Source: Cristatella mucedo (lineage: Eukaryota; Bryozoa; Phylactolaemata; Cristatellidae). From it: a stretch of DNA of 64,000 nt. Shown in pieces: positions 36,291 to 47,995 of the stretch. How positions within the stretch are numbered: the stretch's first letter is position 1; each line of letters begins with the position of its first letter. The translations under genes were made by a program, and so were the position numbers. The DNA is taken from contig WPIO01000090.1 of assembly GCA_009760855.2 (NCBI GenBank), forward strand, positions 1-64,000, written 5' to 3'. The notes under the pieces are model-generated. The model was not told the DNA's origin and searched no databases. It was given only the letters and a program-made list of their open reading frames with translations.

Positions 36291-36669
36291 AAGGAACAGT
36301 AACAAGCCGGAGCTGGGTTTTGATTCTGGCTCGATGGGATAGCCGAAAATTGCTGGTACCTTGGTTTAATCGTCAACGAAGCTCTAGCCTTCTGGCCACA
36401 TGATCTGACAATAGAAGGATCGGCTTGAATCCAAAACGAAACACGTATCAAATGAGTCATTTCCCTGCCATTTCAAGGAAACTCCAATGATTGATGTTCT
36501 AGGAACACGATTTGTTATTACAGTGCCATCATTGAAACAGAAATACTTCGATGGGTGCACCCACATGTATATTTATTTATCCATATCTGTTATAAGAAAG
36601 TTCCTTCACTTGAAAGGATGTTGAGCTCACGTACCATCATTTGCTTTTTTTGATAGTGAGTAGCTGAGC

Positions 36670-36677
36670 TATAAAAG
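36670..36677 (+). promoter_or_regulatory. Candidate TATA box of the cysteine-rich peptide gene
   Basis: TATAAAAG lies 36 bases upstream of the ATG. With usual spacing, transcription would start near 36,700, leaving a very short 5'UTR. This is the best TATA match immediately upstream, but the start site is inferred. Confidence 0.5.
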
Positions 36678-36712
36678 CAGGTTCAGTTTGAGCAGCTTCG
36701 TACTATAGCAAA

Positions 36713-37170
36713 ATGGCGTGTAATCGTATCGTCTTGTGGTCGATCATGTTGTGCTTGTCTGTCGTGTTCGCCGAGGAAGGTGGAGAGAACGTCATGGATG
36801 CCTATTTTACGAAAGAGCAGCCTATAGACAAGCGCGAGAAAAGTAAGCATTTACCTCTACGGTGGCAGAATTGGTTAAGCAGTGCCACGTGCTTGCAACA
36901 CGCTCAGCTGTAGCTGAACCGTATCTTATGGTGCAAAAAAAATGAGTGCTAATAATTAGCGGGCATTGCCGAATCATAATTAATGCATCTTTTACCTCGG
37001 CTTGCATGGACGTGTCGTCAGAACTTTATTCTTCTCTCTTTTTATTTGCAGGCTGTCGTGACGCTGGTGGAGACTGCTGTCCTAAATGTCTCAGCTGTCC
37101 ACCTTCAAAGAAGATGGTCGCTAAATACAAATGCCCGCAACTGTGGCATAGATGCTGTATCCCAAAATGA
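36713..37170 (+). CDS. Secreted cysteine-rich peptide precursor (toxin- or antimicrobial-like)
   Basis: A two-exon coding region, predicted to give an 82-residue precursor. Exon 1 (36,713-36,842) encodes a hydrophobic signal peptide (about residues 1-20, ending VVFA) and a short acidic propeptide ending in the dibasic site KR at residues 40-41. A phase-1 intron (36,843-37,051, GTAAGC donor, pyrimidine-rich TTTGCAG acceptor) splits a serine codon. Exon 2 (37,052-37,170) encodes the mature domain, with cysteines at residues 45, 52, 53, 56, 59, 71, 78 and 79, spacing C-x6-CC-x2-C-x2-C-x11-C-x6-CC. The mature part is about 41 residues and cationic. Signal, acidic pro-region, KR and disulfide-rich domain is the layout of many animal venom peptides and antimicrobial peptides, including cnidarian ones. 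I cannot assign a named family from the cysteine pattern. The start is the only ATG preceding a signal peptide, just downstream of a TATA box. No disruption is seen. Confidence 0.82.
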
Positions 37171-38070
37171 ACGCCAATACGTTAGATTCTCACGTAAGTC
37201 TGCATTTCACTTTGTGATTTATTGCATTCGTTGTAGACTACATTCCTATCAATGCTTAAAAAACGTGCAACAAGCTTAGGCCTGCTCCACTTAAATGATG
37301 GATTCTAAACCTTCTACGAACACTAATCTACCGTTTTAAACCCCCTTCACGACGTATGGCACTGCCCGGAAGGCTTACAATGTCGGTCTTCAGCTAAAAC
37401 CCACGCTCGAACGAAAAAAGAGGAGACGATAGAGAAAGATAACGAAAACGGTGAAAGAAAGACGGCTGCGGCTGTTTAGCAAGGCTTGAGCAGAACTTTG
37501 CTATGTGGAATACACCCGCCGAATGAAGTTTTCAAAATGTGTCTGACATTTTGTCCATCTCAGTGGAGAACCACTTTCTTAAATGACAAAAATTGGATCC
37601 AATGTCAGTGGAGAAATGAGTTGTATTTTTGCACTTCCAGCTCTTAATCAGGCGCTGATGAAATTGAACGCGGGTTTGAACTACGGCATATTGTCTGTGA
37701 AAGTTGAGGCAATACAGCTTAACCCTTAAGATTGTTGGCGTATTTGACATTCGATCGTGGATTCGACAAATACATGTAGCTTGGGCTTGTGAAGGAGCTG
37801 TGGCTATTGACTCGAGTAAGTTCCGATACCCATGATAGCCGAAAGGTCTTTAGTAACTTTAGTTATGTTACTGTTAGCTTAGCTGCAAATAAAAGACGCT
37901 AGCTGGGGATTTCTATATTAGCTCCAGTAGAAGCCATGCTGTTTACGCAGACTTAGTTATACTACTCGTTTGTTTTGATTATTTCATCTGCCTCTTTCTC
38001 TTACAGGCTGAGAAATACCAGAAAATGCATGGCTTCATATAGCATGCACAAGTATGAGACTTTGTCTGCC
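37171..38070 (+). other. 3'UTR with a second intron (cysteine-rich peptide gene)
   Basis: Exon 2 continues 23 bases past the stop to a strong donor, CACGTAAGTC (GT at 37,194). A matching acceptor, CTCTTTCTCTTACAG, ends at 38,006, and a third, non-coding exon would start at 38,007. The intron would be 813 bases. Because the stop is only 23 bases from the junction, nonsense-mediated decay is not expected. The polyadenylation site was not identified, so the 3' end is approximate. Confidence 0.6.
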
Positions 38071-39319
38071 CTTTCAGCGGAAATCTCAACGTCTATTACA
38101 CTACGAAGTGTCGCCAACATGCAGAAAACCTAATTATAAAATGCGAACCTATCAAATGTATCTTGTTTATTATACCGTATGAAGCTCAAATAGTTGGCGC
38201 GCCCAGACTAGAAGCAGCTTCTGAAAATTGTTGAGCAGTCTTTAAACACTAAGAACTACTCATGACAGAAGTGATATGATTTAAAATTGGTTCAAAACCG
38301 CCGCGAGGCTTACGTCAGCTACAGACTGCAAGTTAACAGTATCGACGGTGCCAGCAGAGCCTTTTTTCTATTATTTAGAGACAAAATTTAAAATAACTGA
38401 AACTATGAATTGCAGTGGCTGGATTCGGCTTTACCTGGGCTATTCTTTTAATCTCAACAAATAGCATGTCGCAACTTAGAACTAACGAGCGCGATTTCAG
38501 GAAGAGTAAGCAATGAAATGCGAATCAAATTCCCACCGATTGCAAAATTACTGCAACGATAAAGTGGCCAATAAATGAGTCCATAAATATAGGTATGTTA
38601 GTGGGGTTTATGCATGAGCAGGATTTTGACTTAACACCAACGGCATTTGAACTACAGAAATCCTTGTGCTCTCAGTTTTTGAGAGTGCTTACTGTTAAGA
38701 CTAAGGATCTTGAACTGTAAGAGGATGCAACAAGTAGGATGATTTCGGAGGAGCATGCTAAACAAGATAATGGCTCTACTCACGACAATCCTGATAAGAG
38801 CCATAGTTTTGCTAGCTGCTTCGTGAAAGGCCTTTTAAAATCTAAATAAATGATTTAGATACACTCAACCGATTCTCATATTCAAAGATACTAAAAGCTT
38901 AGCAGGGCTTTATTAATCAAGGGGCGAATATAGCATGTGATAGAAAATCCACTCTTCCTTTCTAGAGTTTTTACGTTAGCCTAGTCTCATAACAGAAGAC
39001 GTGAGAGAGAAAGTGTTAGCTATCAGGAAGTTTACTTTCTAGTAAATGGGCGATAGTGTTTCCTACCCTTCTATTAAAGTAAACATGTTGATATGATAAT
39101 ACTGGGTGCTACAGCCACGCTGGTTTGTAGTCAGTTTTATTAGTAAAGAAATTATATGTTGCAACCTGTTTGACCTTGGCATGCTTATAACAATAAGGCC
39201 GATGTTTAGATAACTTTGCACATTCGTTATGTTACATTGAATATCTTTTTGACTTAGCCAGCCAAGACGAAATGTTCATCATTCATACCATGTGGTTAAA
39301 GTAAGCAAGAAGCCAAGGT
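38071..39319. other. No recognisable gene
   Basis: Unique-looking AT-rich sequence downstream of the cysteine-rich peptide gene. No domain-bearing frame or repeat was recognised. Confidence 0.45.
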
Positions 39320-39727
39320 GTGAGCTTTAAACTAAACGAAGAGGCCACTCACACAAGCATCCACGCTCATGCACAAGGCCATGTGCAATTATACATCCCC
39401 ACACAGGCTCGCGTGTGCGTGGCCACAATCACTCACACGAACACACACACATACGTGTGTGTGTGCTCATCAGAGCTACTGCTTGGTGCTCTGCTCCAGA
39501 TTGCAACAAGGCAGTTCCCGAGCCTGTTTTTGCAGTTAGACTCAGAGCGGCCTAAATACCCTCTACTCGGTGCCTGGAATGCCGAGGTCCAGGAGGCAAC
39601 CTTTGATATTTCGATTGTTCTGTTATTGGGCCATCCTCGGCAGAGAGCGGCGACCGAGAAGGTCCAAGCCTCTGTGGCTTGCTTGCAAGCGGTCCTGAAA
39701 CGCCTTGCAAAGGTTAAGGCAAAATAA
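39320..39727 (+). CDS. Possible terminal exon of an unrecognised gene
   Basis: Open frame of 135 codons. The first third is a CA/GT-rich microsatellite region and is unlikely to be coding. The last ~80 codons (39,480-39,727) are GC-rich relative to surroundings and give an ordinary-looking protein tail ending in AVLKRLAKVKAK. A possible splice acceptor, GCTCATCAG, precedes it at about 39,471, and a canonical AATAAA lies downstream (39,812). I do not recognise the protein. It could be the last exon of a gene or a chance frame. Confidence 0.3.
   Translation: MSFKLNEEATHTSIHAHAQGHVQLYIPTQARVCVATITHTNTHTYVCVCSSELLLGALLQIATRQFPSLFLQLDSERPKYPLLGAWNAEVQEATFDISIVLLLGHPRQRAATEKVQASVACLQAVLKRLAKVKAK
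39425..39465. repeat. CA/GT microsatellite
   Basis: ACACACACACATACGTGTGTGTGTG, a short alternating purine-pyrimidine tract with inverted halves. Confidence 0.85.
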
Positions 39728-40093
39728 TTTGATAACCGTGGCCGGTGCTCGAGTGCCGTGGCATACGTGAAGCTGCTGAATGGAGAACAACTTCTGTTAG
39801 GACGTTTTACAAATAAAATACCTATTTTTATTCATTGCTGAATTATTATTAGTCTGGTTACGAGTAGCCACTACCAGAGCATCCAAATTGCAGTCGAAAG
39901 GCACCAGCGATCACCATATTGGTGCCCCTGTCTACCACGGTACAACCATGTCTGACTGAATAGCAGAAATGGCGTCAAGCAGAAGCAGGTGACCTGCCGA
40001 CATGCAGGTGAGGATGGTGTCCGTAAGAACTTCGATCGGGCGGCCCAGTACAAGGATGTGTCAGACCGTGAATCAATGCACCGTCGGCCGACA
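39728..40093. other. Sequence between possible exon and right arm
   Basis: Contains the AATAAA at about 39,812. Otherwise nothing recognised. Confidence 0.4.
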
Positions 40094-43000
40094 TTTGTGG
40101 CCTAAATCCGTCTGGACAGGCGAGCAGCTCCGCCAAATGTTAAACGACGGGATTTCGCTTGACACTACATTAGGGAGCCGAGATTCTTCGGCATGGCCTG
40201 CGTTGCTCAGCAGCCAAGCTGTCCCTACTAAGGAACGAGGGAGCAATGCAGGCACTTCCTGTGGGTTCGGTGAAAGCAGCAAGTAAACTCGTCGGCTTTT
40301 CTCTGAACACACAGACAGGAGAGCCGTTGGCAACAAACTTCACAGAGATTTTGTGATGACTATTAAAGCTTCCATGTTGGACTCGATGTGTCCTTCTCAG
40401 TTGGAAGAGACATCGGCTATCCCATAACGTCAGTACTTTGCCTGTGGCTGCTGCATCCCAGTTGGTTATGCATCCCACCTTAATACAGTTGCTGCTGCCT
40501 ACGATTTTCTATCCAATGTCTCATAGCGGGTTTTCAGATCTCTCAAAGTCACATCTATGTTGTGGCGGCCGCAATATTAGCTAGAAAGCTCTCATACTAT
40601 CTACAAAGTGAATGAAACAAAAGAGGCTTGGCATGTTTGTCACTGCTGGGCGTGCTTATTGCTTGTTTAACCACATGGCTCTCTTTCCGTGGGTAAATGC
40701 ACGGAATTGATACCAAATTTGCGTCGTGCTCATTAGTTTTCTCATGTTTCGTGAAGAGAAGTTTAGGCACAAAATAAAATTACTTACATAAAGTAATTCC
40801 GCCCTGCTTCGGCCCAGGCCGGGGGCAGGCGTTTACCGACCTTGGCTGCAGGCTAAAGCTCATTTAAGTTTTTAGTGGCCTGGATGATGACTTCTTTCTT
40901 TGCTGGTAGAAAGAAAATGAAATAAATTTGAGGTCAGATTAGTGTGCACACAAGTAGATAATTAAACGACACCACTTGTGTTGAGCTTTATATAAGCGTA
41001 TTGGTTGGTTTTCTTAGCCTCCACTCGACCTAACTTGGTGCTTTATTGCTAACGAACCTTAGATGTTTGGTTAATGTCCTTGGTTCTCTTTCAATAAAAG
41101 ATTGGCCGATAGTACACGGATTCGCTTGATTGCGAGCCACCTGACACAGTTTCCAGCCACAGCGGCAATAACCGCAGCAAGAACTACTGGTTAAATCGCT
41201 TCGTTAATTAGTCGTAGGCACCACCGAGTTACATGTAAGCCTGTTCGTTGACCTATCGTCGATGCACCTGGTGGCTCTAAACAAACAGGAAGATTGACCA
41301 GACCTGAGCCATACTGGAAGCAGGTTGCAGACAGCTGCTTGATGCACTGAGTTGTAAAGTGATATGGTTAGCTTCTGCACACAACAATCACGAAGCCATA
41401 AATTAACGATGAGCATATGGTATCCATATTTAAAGTACTCTCTTTTAGAAACTGTATGAATGCTTCAAAAAAAGTACGTGCATAGGTGTTGTTGTAGGTA
41501 GGATTGCAAATTGTTCAATATCTACAGAAGCACTGTGCACTGAATCAAACTCTCAAAAGCATATAGAAAATATTAAATAGAGCTGCTAATGTTGGTAGAA
41601 GAAATTGGGGTTCTCATAAATTTTAGTACTGCAAGTGATAGTGATTTGGAGATGCGGGTAGAGAATAGGTTCTACACTGTGTAACGTCAAGCATCTACGA
41701 CTGTGACTCAAAAAAGCCGCAAAGACTAAATGAAAGTCATGCAGGAGAGTTTTGTGTAGCCACTGATATCCTAAGCGGCTTGTCGTGGTTAATCGGTAGC
41801 CAACACACTTCATCTCATGACATAATGCTATTACTCACCATTTAATTGCATTTACCTCTGCAGAAAATGTAAAGCACATACCGAGAGATTGAGTTCTCTG
41901 AGGGCACATTATCAAGTGCATTATTTATATTTTTCTAAAAATCATTATAATATTTATAATATAAATGAATTTATCTTATTATTAAAGAGAAAGTGTAATG
42001 CAGTGCAGTGAGTAGAGGATTGGAGGTAGAGAATATCATAAAAGTAGACGCTCAGGGCTGCTTCAACGGATTAATCCTAGTTGGCAGCAAGAGAGTTATC
42101 GTTGCCTAAGAATCATGTAAGAGAGTTTTTCAGTCTAGGACTTGCAGTGGTAAAGCTTCTGCCGCCAACGGTATATAAGGATAGAAATATAAAAACCAAT
42201 TCTTTTTTCTATGTAATATTTGTAATTTATCTTCCATAAAAACTTTAGTAATGTATAATTTGAAGACACCGCCTCCATGGTATTAGTCTAAGTTTGAGAC
42301 CTGGCAATAAACTTGAATTGCAAGAAAACGATATGAAAGGCCTAGCTTGTTCTGGGCTTATATACGGTAAAAAGTCATCAGCCTGAGGAAGAGAGAACCT
42401 CCAAGTCAACGATACCACTTTGACGTCCCGGCACTGCTTTCTTGTAGCCTTTTTAGTCCTACGTAGCTTGGTGGATCTTGTTGATTGTGCACAGAATCAA
42501 GGTGCCCTGCCCCAAAGTGACCTTTCATTAAACAATCACTCACAGTAACTGTCGTGTCTGGTTTCCTTCAGCTACATAATATTGCTAAAAGTTGATCTAT
42601 CTTAGACCGGGAAACTGCATTAGAATTGGTACAAGAATTCGTGTCGTCGCATCGTGACATCTGTAAATCGCTGATTGCTTGGCAATCGGATTTTGCAATC
42701 AAGCGCTTATTGCTTATCAAGAAAAATATATCTCGCCTTGTCTGTGGTGATTGTCTCGTATGCCACATCAACAAACCTATCACTGACCTCTCCCACAGTC
42801 AAGAAACGCATCGAATACATAGTACAGTCGCGCAACTATCAAATTTCTTTGTTCTTCAGCCTTTTCCTACCTATCAGGTCTACTTCTCCTCCTGGCTAGG
42901 CCTCGTACTGCTCGAGTGTTTCGAATCTTACTGTTTACTTATTCCATGGACTAATCCCAAATCCTCAAGAGACCTTTCGTTTAGTTTGTATGCACACATA

Positions 43001-43750
43001 GCCTGGTTCTCACTTCCAACTTCAGTCATGCCATCGCCTAACCTGACCTGAATCAAAGAGAAACTATAAAGCATAAATTGATTGCCAAGATTAGTGGTTC
43101 CACGTGGTTGGTCAACTAGGTGCATATACTTGCCAACACTGTGCCGGCTGCCTCAACCCACCTTTGCATGCTGACTACATGAATGTGACCTCTAGCCATG
43201 TTATATTTGTTATTTAGCACACTACCACCGACAGTTCGATCACGCTTCTTTTTGAGCCAATGCAAACTGCCCAGAATGAGATTGAGTAATCTGAGAGTGC
43301 TAATTCGTGTTTTTGATTTCATTTAGTATATTTTGTAGCGTTTTCAGATTAATGAATTAGTGCGACGATAAGACTGATTCACTCACTACTGAAAATGCCT
43401 GATTCTATTTCTGAGCCGTATAAAAGCAGAATTGTAGTTCTGAAAAAAGAGTGTTGCAAAATTCGATACTGTTTCTGTGAACCACCACAACCAGCTTCAA
43501 TCTAAAATTTTCTTGCTTGACCAAATTCAAGCATTAGAGGCAACTGAAATATGGCTCCACCACTGTGGAGCTGCTGCAGTCTTCGTGTAAAAGGTCACAC
43601 TGAGACAGTGTTCTTTCAGTTTTAGCTGAGGCAGTTGTTTATATTCCTGCAGACCTCATTTTAGTTTGTAGGCTCTTTCTTTCAAACATGAGTAGGTAGG
43701 TAATTTCTTCAAAGAAAGGAGTTAGCTTCCGTCTATGAGCAGATTTTCTT
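40094..43750 (-). repeat. Right arm of large inverted duplication
   Basis: Reverse-complement partner of 20,930-24,597. It contains, from its inner end: repeat X core (40,130-40,830), the alternative X extension (40,830-41,690), a LINE-B tail in minus orientation (41,690-41,820), LINE-A tail sequence (41,830-41,940), further LINE bits (42,000-43,330), and the ~300-bp dispersed block (43,440-43,730). Order and spacing are the same as in the left arm with small indels and point differences. No intact gene was found. Confidence 0.85.
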
Positions 43751-44090
43751 AATTTATGCATATATCACTTACGGAAAATTTAATTGGCTTCGGGGGTGGG
43801 ATAGACCACAACATATGACCAGCTGTGGGTCAAATGCGTTGAAATGTAAGACTTGACTGTACTCAGTATTACATTGAAAAAAAGGGAGAGTAGCATTGCG
43901 TAAAAATCCGTAGTAGGCACAGAGACCTACGGAACCCAGTGCTTCAGAGGCACCTCTATTGATATTCAGCATTAAAATAATTGCTCCTGAGAACCCCACA
44001 CAGATAGAACATACAGCTTCCAATCTTGGTAGTAATTAAAAGTGTGGTTTTGGAGCTACTAAATCTGCAGAGTTAGCATCGCTTCGGGTG
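43751..44090. other. No recognisable gene
   Basis: Outside edge of the right arm. No coding or repeat signal was identified. Confidence 0.4.
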
Positions 44091-45490
44091 TAAACTGACC
44101 TAGTTAGGTATGCAAACATCAGTAGCGTATCTCCTCTTGTTTGGCTCGATCTTTTGGCTGCTTTTGATAATGTTGATCAACAAGTCCTTCTTGAGCACCT
44201 CCCATCTCGCCTGGGCATCGCTAGCACTGGCATCGGTTCAGGTCCTATCTTTGTGAGAGACCCCAGAGTTTCGATGTAAATTGACAAAGATCATCTGAAG
44301 AAAACTGTGATGTATGGTGAACCAAAGAAATCTTAGCTCGGTCCCGTTCTTTTCACTGCTTGTATCTTTATTTTTGCCTAGTGTTGTGGTCAAGCTCAAT
44401 CTAGGCTTACAATTGTATGAAGATGAAACTCTGTTGCACGCACCTCTGCATTGATCTCTCCCAGCCATAAGTCATGTCGAATTCTATCAACTCCCTTGTT
44501 TCCTGTATTAATAACATTCGCACATTGATGCGTGGTTTCTTAAATTGAATGATGATAGAAATGACTCTCTCGCTACGTAAAAACCAGGTGCGATTCAAAA
44601 GTTGGAAAGACAAACACTCAAAACCGGCATTGCTGGCATATCTCCTGTTAAATTGGCACGAAACATAGGCGTCATATTTAAAAGTGGCCTGTCATTTGAT
44701 AACCTCATCAGCTCCACAGTCAAGCCCGCCTGCTTTATGCAGCTACATAACATTGCTCAACTTCAGGCTCATTTAGAAAGAGATACCTTATATAAATTGG
44801 ACAATGCATTCACCAAATCCCGTTTGACTTCTGTAACCCTGTGTTTGCTCGTCTACCAGCATGTGCACTCAGACATACACAGCTGGTGCAAAACTTAGCA
44901 GCTATGTTAAACTGTCGTGAGTGTCTCAGTCGCCAGATTAAAACGCCTCCCAGACCTGCAATGGTGACGAGTCAAGCTACTCATTGAATTCAGGTTTTTC
45001 TCACTCGATTATAAGTTCCATAATGCTTAGGCTCTAGCCTGCCTTTCACATCTATCGCAAATAATGCAAAGCGTGGCGCCATCAGCTTGTCCTAATCTAA
45101 CTGCGCATCTATATCTCGCACACACCCCAACTCTTTTGGACATGATGGCTTCAGCTGTTTGGGTCAAAAAGAGTTGAATTCACCCCGACTTGCACCTCAA
45201 TATTTCCCTGAGTTTTCCAGATTTAAAAAGAAACTAAAAACACATTTCTTAATCACAGCTTCTATTGGGTTCATACGATTTTTCTTTATGTGCTCACTAT
45301 TATCAAAAACGTACAAGCTGCCGCTAACCAAGCTTGCTGCTGACCTCGTGCATGGCACTCCTAACCATTTTATTCCGGTTGTTCATTGAGCATGCTAGCA
45401 CTAGTCATTCGGTCGGTCCTCTTTTGCATCAAATGCAAAGCACCTTGAAAGACAGTGAGTTCTTTAAGTGTACTATTGCAAACTTTTCAT
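44091..45490 (+). mobile_element. Diverged LINE-A copy, plus strand
   Basis: Begins in RT with LFGSIFWLLLIMLINK-type sequence, whose shifted frame reads LLAAFDNVDQQVLLEHLPSR (44,150-44,215). It continues through a frame at 44,602-44,898 (RQTLKTGIAGISPVKLARNI, GVIFKSGLSF, QLHNIAQLQAHLERDT) and a C-terminal piece at 45,159-45,389 (FSRFKKKLKTHFLITA). The 3'UTR core is TGCAAAGCACCTTGAAAGA (45,436). It resembles the variant at 8,970-10,180 more than the young copies. Dead. Confidence 0.8.
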
Positions 45491-46570
45491 TGATATTGTT
45501 GCTAACGTTGATAGTGCAAGTCAAGTGGAGGCTCGTGTGATGATGAGAGGCACCAAATGATAAATACTTTGGTCAATTTTGTAAAACGCTGATGAAAGAA
45601 GAAGCAAGAAACTGAGTGATTTGACGTAAGTGATTTTTTTAGAAAGTGGCAAAACGCTTAAAGCAATGTAGGTTCCGAGGCAGCATTAACTCAACAACTT
45701 TGTAAAAGCTTACATTTTCTGTTGGAAGATTCAACGTTTACTGTAGCATAAAGCTTGTTACCGTTCCAGTATGTTATCGAGAGTTTAGGAAAATAATTTG
45801 AAGGCTTAGTGATATGTTTTCAAAGATATTTGTACGCTAGTATTAGAATTTATTGTTGACTACCTTATCTGCAATATTTACTTTAAGTTATCAAGGTGTG
45901 ACCCACCTGAGTGAACATATTTAAATATTTCTTTAAGCCATTAGTGCTAGCTTAGGAGCGTTGTTCACTAGTTGAAAACAGTTCAGCCTCTTGTTCCAGT
46001 CCTTTCTCAAAGGGATCATTTAGGGAACGAATATACATTTATAGATGGATATAAAAAGTCTCCAACGTTAGGCCAGTCGAAAGCAACAACTCAAATTTAT
46101 CACAATTAACTGTTCCTCAGATTTCTTTTAATACTACCATACCTGTGAGACAAAGCAATGCTCGAAAGCCATGCGTTTCCTCTGGTAATGGAGCTCGGTT
46201 GTTTCGCATGTGATTGGTGAGAACTAAATGTTGCTGTATGCTTCCTGCCATATATTCATCTTCTTTGATAGGTTTCAATCAGGTAATACTACGATGCCAT
46301 TTTCTCATGCTTCTTTTGACTTTTGAGCAAGATTTACCATCAATAATTGAGCATCAACAATAGCGCTTTAACAATTTAACTTACAAAAGTAAAAATGTGA
46401 ACAGATTCCAGTTTATTTTGTTTTATCAAGCTCTAAGGTCAAGCATATTGTTAAATACAACATAGCGATAAACTAGATCAAAAGGCTGTGCGAATTGTTA
46501 TTTTTGACAAAACTGCATACAATAGGTGCAGTGTACACTAGTACTTTCAGCTCAAATCATCTTCGGAAAA
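45395..46570 (+). repeat. Unclassified dispersed block, inverted copy of 4,660-5,440
   Basis: Matches the minus strand of 4,660-5,440 collinearly, from the LINE 3' end (45,395-45,480) through GGTGCCTCT-type, GGCAAAACGCTT, AGCTTACATTTTCTG and AATTGAGCATCAACAA landmarks to GTGCAGTGTACAC. About 460 bases (45,780-46,240) are present only here. No coding content. Confidence 0.7.
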
Positions 46571-47884
46571 GTTCTTATTCTCCCAATGCTCGCACCTCAA
46601 TGCCGAGTGGCATAAGCATATCTGCTATCACGACAAAACCACGTACAAGTTACACAGGGAACTGATTCTCTAAAATTAGCTCACTCGTAGTGATCCGCTC
46701 CTTTTTCTTAGGGCATTGATAATATGCATGCTTCAATAATTATTTTATGATCTTTAAAATTCATTTTTTACCACTTCCACTGTGGCATACTTTTTAGTAC
46801 GTCCTAGTGTTCTTTGGTATAAAAAAATGTGTGGCCCTTAAGCAATTGTTAGCGAAATAGTCACTGAATTACAGGTTTGTACGTGAATAACAGCCTTATA
46901 GCGACAGCTAATAAATCGCCCTTTTAACGTATAACAGTCAAAGGCTCCATTGTATTTATAAATTACCGGAGAGCCATTTATAAGTTTAACGTAATAGGAT
47001 TTCCAGCAAAGCAATCGGTTTACAGCAAAACACAATCAACTTAACGAGCCTTCAGTAAGAACTGATACTATGCCTTGAAGTAGAAAACCACAGCTTACAC
47101 TGTGGGCTGATAGCCTGAAAAGAAGGCGGTGTTAAATCAAATTGCTAGCGAGCCAATATGGTATACCTGCATCTGCATACCCTCGTGGTCTTCAGGAAGG
47201 ACAGAGGTAGTGCCATTTGGTAAATGGGTACACTTTACGGCCTAATTTACCGCTGGGCAAATATAAAGAAGTCGTGTCAATCCTGACAGGACAACTCGAC
47301 TTACTAGCAGCCTCTCTTTGCTCCCTATTAGAAGCAATGGGTGCTCTGTGAACACCCATTACTGGCCAGAGGTGAATACCTTGCTTGCATGCTTCCGGTC
47401 GTTCAGCCCATTTAGTCTACTGCCATGCGCCTTCGCAGTGAGAAAGCTTGATGCCTCTGACAATTTCCATTTCCATTCCTCGTTCATTCATCCGTAGCTG
47501 GTGGACCGGAATTCGAAAAAAATCTGTTTTACCTCTAGACCTCGTCTCCAGTAAGGTCACTCAGATGCTGTGCTTAGCTGCTCTTGCCAAGAGTACTGTA
47601 CTGGGGAAATAAACATGTCTTCGATCAGCATGGACAGCTCAGCCCAACGGAAATCAAGGCCCACTATCCACGCTTGTCTAAGCATTTAGTTGAGCCGTAC
47701 TTTCGTTTAGGTGAACCAATAGCTGAATCTATGGTGCATTTTACATACGGCTTTAAGGCCTTCGTGTGTACAGCCTAAACATTTGCGATATCATGTGGAA
47801 TCATTAGGTGAAATGCCTATTTATGTTTTTTCTCTGAGATCTGGTTCCTCTATCGAGTCAGTTACGGCCAGACTCATTCACGTT
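46571..47884. other. No recognisable gene
   Basis: Low coding potential. An 8-bp-stem hairpin, AATGGGTG...CACCCATT, lies at 47,336-47,360. The frame 47,584-47,778 has no known domain. Confidence 0.4.
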
Positions 47885-47995
47885 ATGTCTTCAAGCATAA
47901 AGTGCCTACAGAGACGAAGAGAAGAGCTTAAGTTCTTTGAGATCACAGAGAGCCCTAAATGAAAATATGTGTATATAATTGAGTTAATATTATTA
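47885..47995 (+). mobile_element. LINE 3'UTR fragment, plus strand
   Basis: AAAGTGCCTACAGAGACGA...GAGCTTAAGTTCTTTGAG, then ATTATTATAA, is a degenerate LINE-A 3'UTR core with tail. No coding part. Confidence 0.6.

Noticed and set aside
20930..43750. Interpreting the inverted arms as terminal repeats of a giant DNA transposon
   Set aside because: The arms contain fragments of unrelated older repeats, no target duplication or characteristic terminus is visible at 20,930 or 43,750, and the interior has no Maverick-type genes.
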